Positions 11,183 through 11,487 of a stretch of DNA of 11,487 bases are shown piece by piece. Both the position numbers and the translations under genes were made by a program. The number at the start of each line of letters is the position of its first letter. Position 1 is the first letter of the stretch. The DNA is from Planctomycetota bacterium. GTDB taxonomy: Bacteria; Planctomycetota; UBA8742; JACQVU01. The notes under the pieces were generated by a model. The model searched no databases. It saw only the letters and a program-made list of their open reading frames with translations, and was not told where the DNA came from. The stretch is from contig JACQVU010000229.1 in assembly GCA_016209585.1 (NCBI GenBank), positions 1-11,487 of the forward strand, in the 5' to 3' direction.

Positions 11183-11487
11183 GGGGGCGGCGGGGCGGGT
11201 TCCGGCGCGGCGTCGGGCAGCACTTCCACGTTGGCGAGGTCCAGGTCGCACCAGCCCACCACCGGCGGGCTTCCCGGGGCGGCATCGGGAAAGCCGAGAA
11301 CCTCCAACCGCGCCGCCGTCGTTCCCGGCGGGAGAATGGCGGCGGGGAAGACGATCTGATGGAGGCCGTTTTCGCCCGGCGTCAACTCCACGCCGGGGGT
11401 CTGGCGGGCGACGCCATAAAGTTGCATCCGGTCGCCGGTGGGGTAGAGCGCGGCGAGGCCGATCTTTAGGGGCTGGGGGTTGGGGGC
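11170..11487 (-). CDS. C-terminal fragment of an unidentified protein (5' end beyond the window)
   Basis: The minus-strand frame is open from the right edge to TGA at 11172-11170, giving 105 residues of a longer protein. An internal ATG at 11427 exists, but in-frame sequence upstream (PLKIGLAALYPTGD) continues the same style, so the gene probably starts outside. The fragment reads as beta-strand-rich (RMQLYGVARQTPGVELTPGE, GTTAARLEVLGF, VGWCDLDLANVEVLPD), like a small beta-sandwich. It ends in a Pro-rich tail (APEPAPPPPPGG). The family is not recognised. It converges on the lipoprotein gene with an 11-bp gap. Confidence 0.65.
   Translation of the reverse strand, partial: APNPQPLKIGLAALYPTGDRMQLYGVARQTPGVELTPGENGLHQIVFPAAILPPGTTAARLEVLGFPDAAPGSPPVVGWCDLDLANVEVLPDAAPEPAPPPPPGG

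Overview
This is a very G+C-rich bacterial chromosomal window with nine complete protein genes, two genes cut by the window edges, and one insertion-sequence remnant. Codon third positions are strongly G/C. The protein mix suggests a Gram-negative bacterium, tentatively Planctomycetota or a neighbouring deep-branching phylum: membrane-anchored HEAT-repeat proteins, a lipoprotein, and a ubiquitin-fold/low-complexity membrane protein. Several intergenic motifs of a type I remember from such genomes point the same way. That placement is inference; there is no rRNA or phylogenetic marker here.

Layout. Positions 1-1579 (minus) hold an Rrf2-family regulator overlapping iscS by ATGA, with iscS running off the left edge: a self-contained Fe-S unit with its own candidate promoter. 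Positions 1680-2750 (minus) hold hemB. Divergent from it is a QueD/6-pyruvoyl-tetrahydropterin-synthase family enzyme (2963-3436, plus). After a repeat-rich spacer and a good sigma70-like promoter come a GT2 glycosyltransferase (3604-4566) and a 746-residue protein (4657-6897). The latter has an N-terminal ubiquitin-like domain, a long Ala/Pro/acidic linker with four copies of a 23-residue motif, a beta-rich domain and a C-terminal membrane region. It is the least ordinary gene in the window.

Positions 6898-7353 are non-coding debris. They hold the terminal inverted repeat and the last 41 codons of an IS50/Tn5-like (IS4 group) transposase, then two copies of a 19-nt motif. Positions 7354-9566 (minus) hold two translationally coupled, membrane-anchored HEAT-repeat proteins. 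Positions 9567-10014 contain nothing I recognise. Positions 10015-10668 (minus) hold cmk, divergent from a small putative lipoprotein gene (10754-11158, plus). That gene converges on a C-terminal gene fragment (11170-11487, minus).

Most genes are housekeeping (Fe-S supply, haem, pterin/deazapurine chemistry, CMP phosphorylation) and do not form one pathway. I see no defence island, CRISPR array, phage module, tRNA or rRNA. The best candidates for something undescribed are the ubiquitin-fold repeat protein with its upstream glycosyltransferase, and secondarily the paired HEAT-repeat proteins. No E1-, E2- or JAB-like partner is present, so there is no evidence for a ubiquitin-type conjugation pathway.
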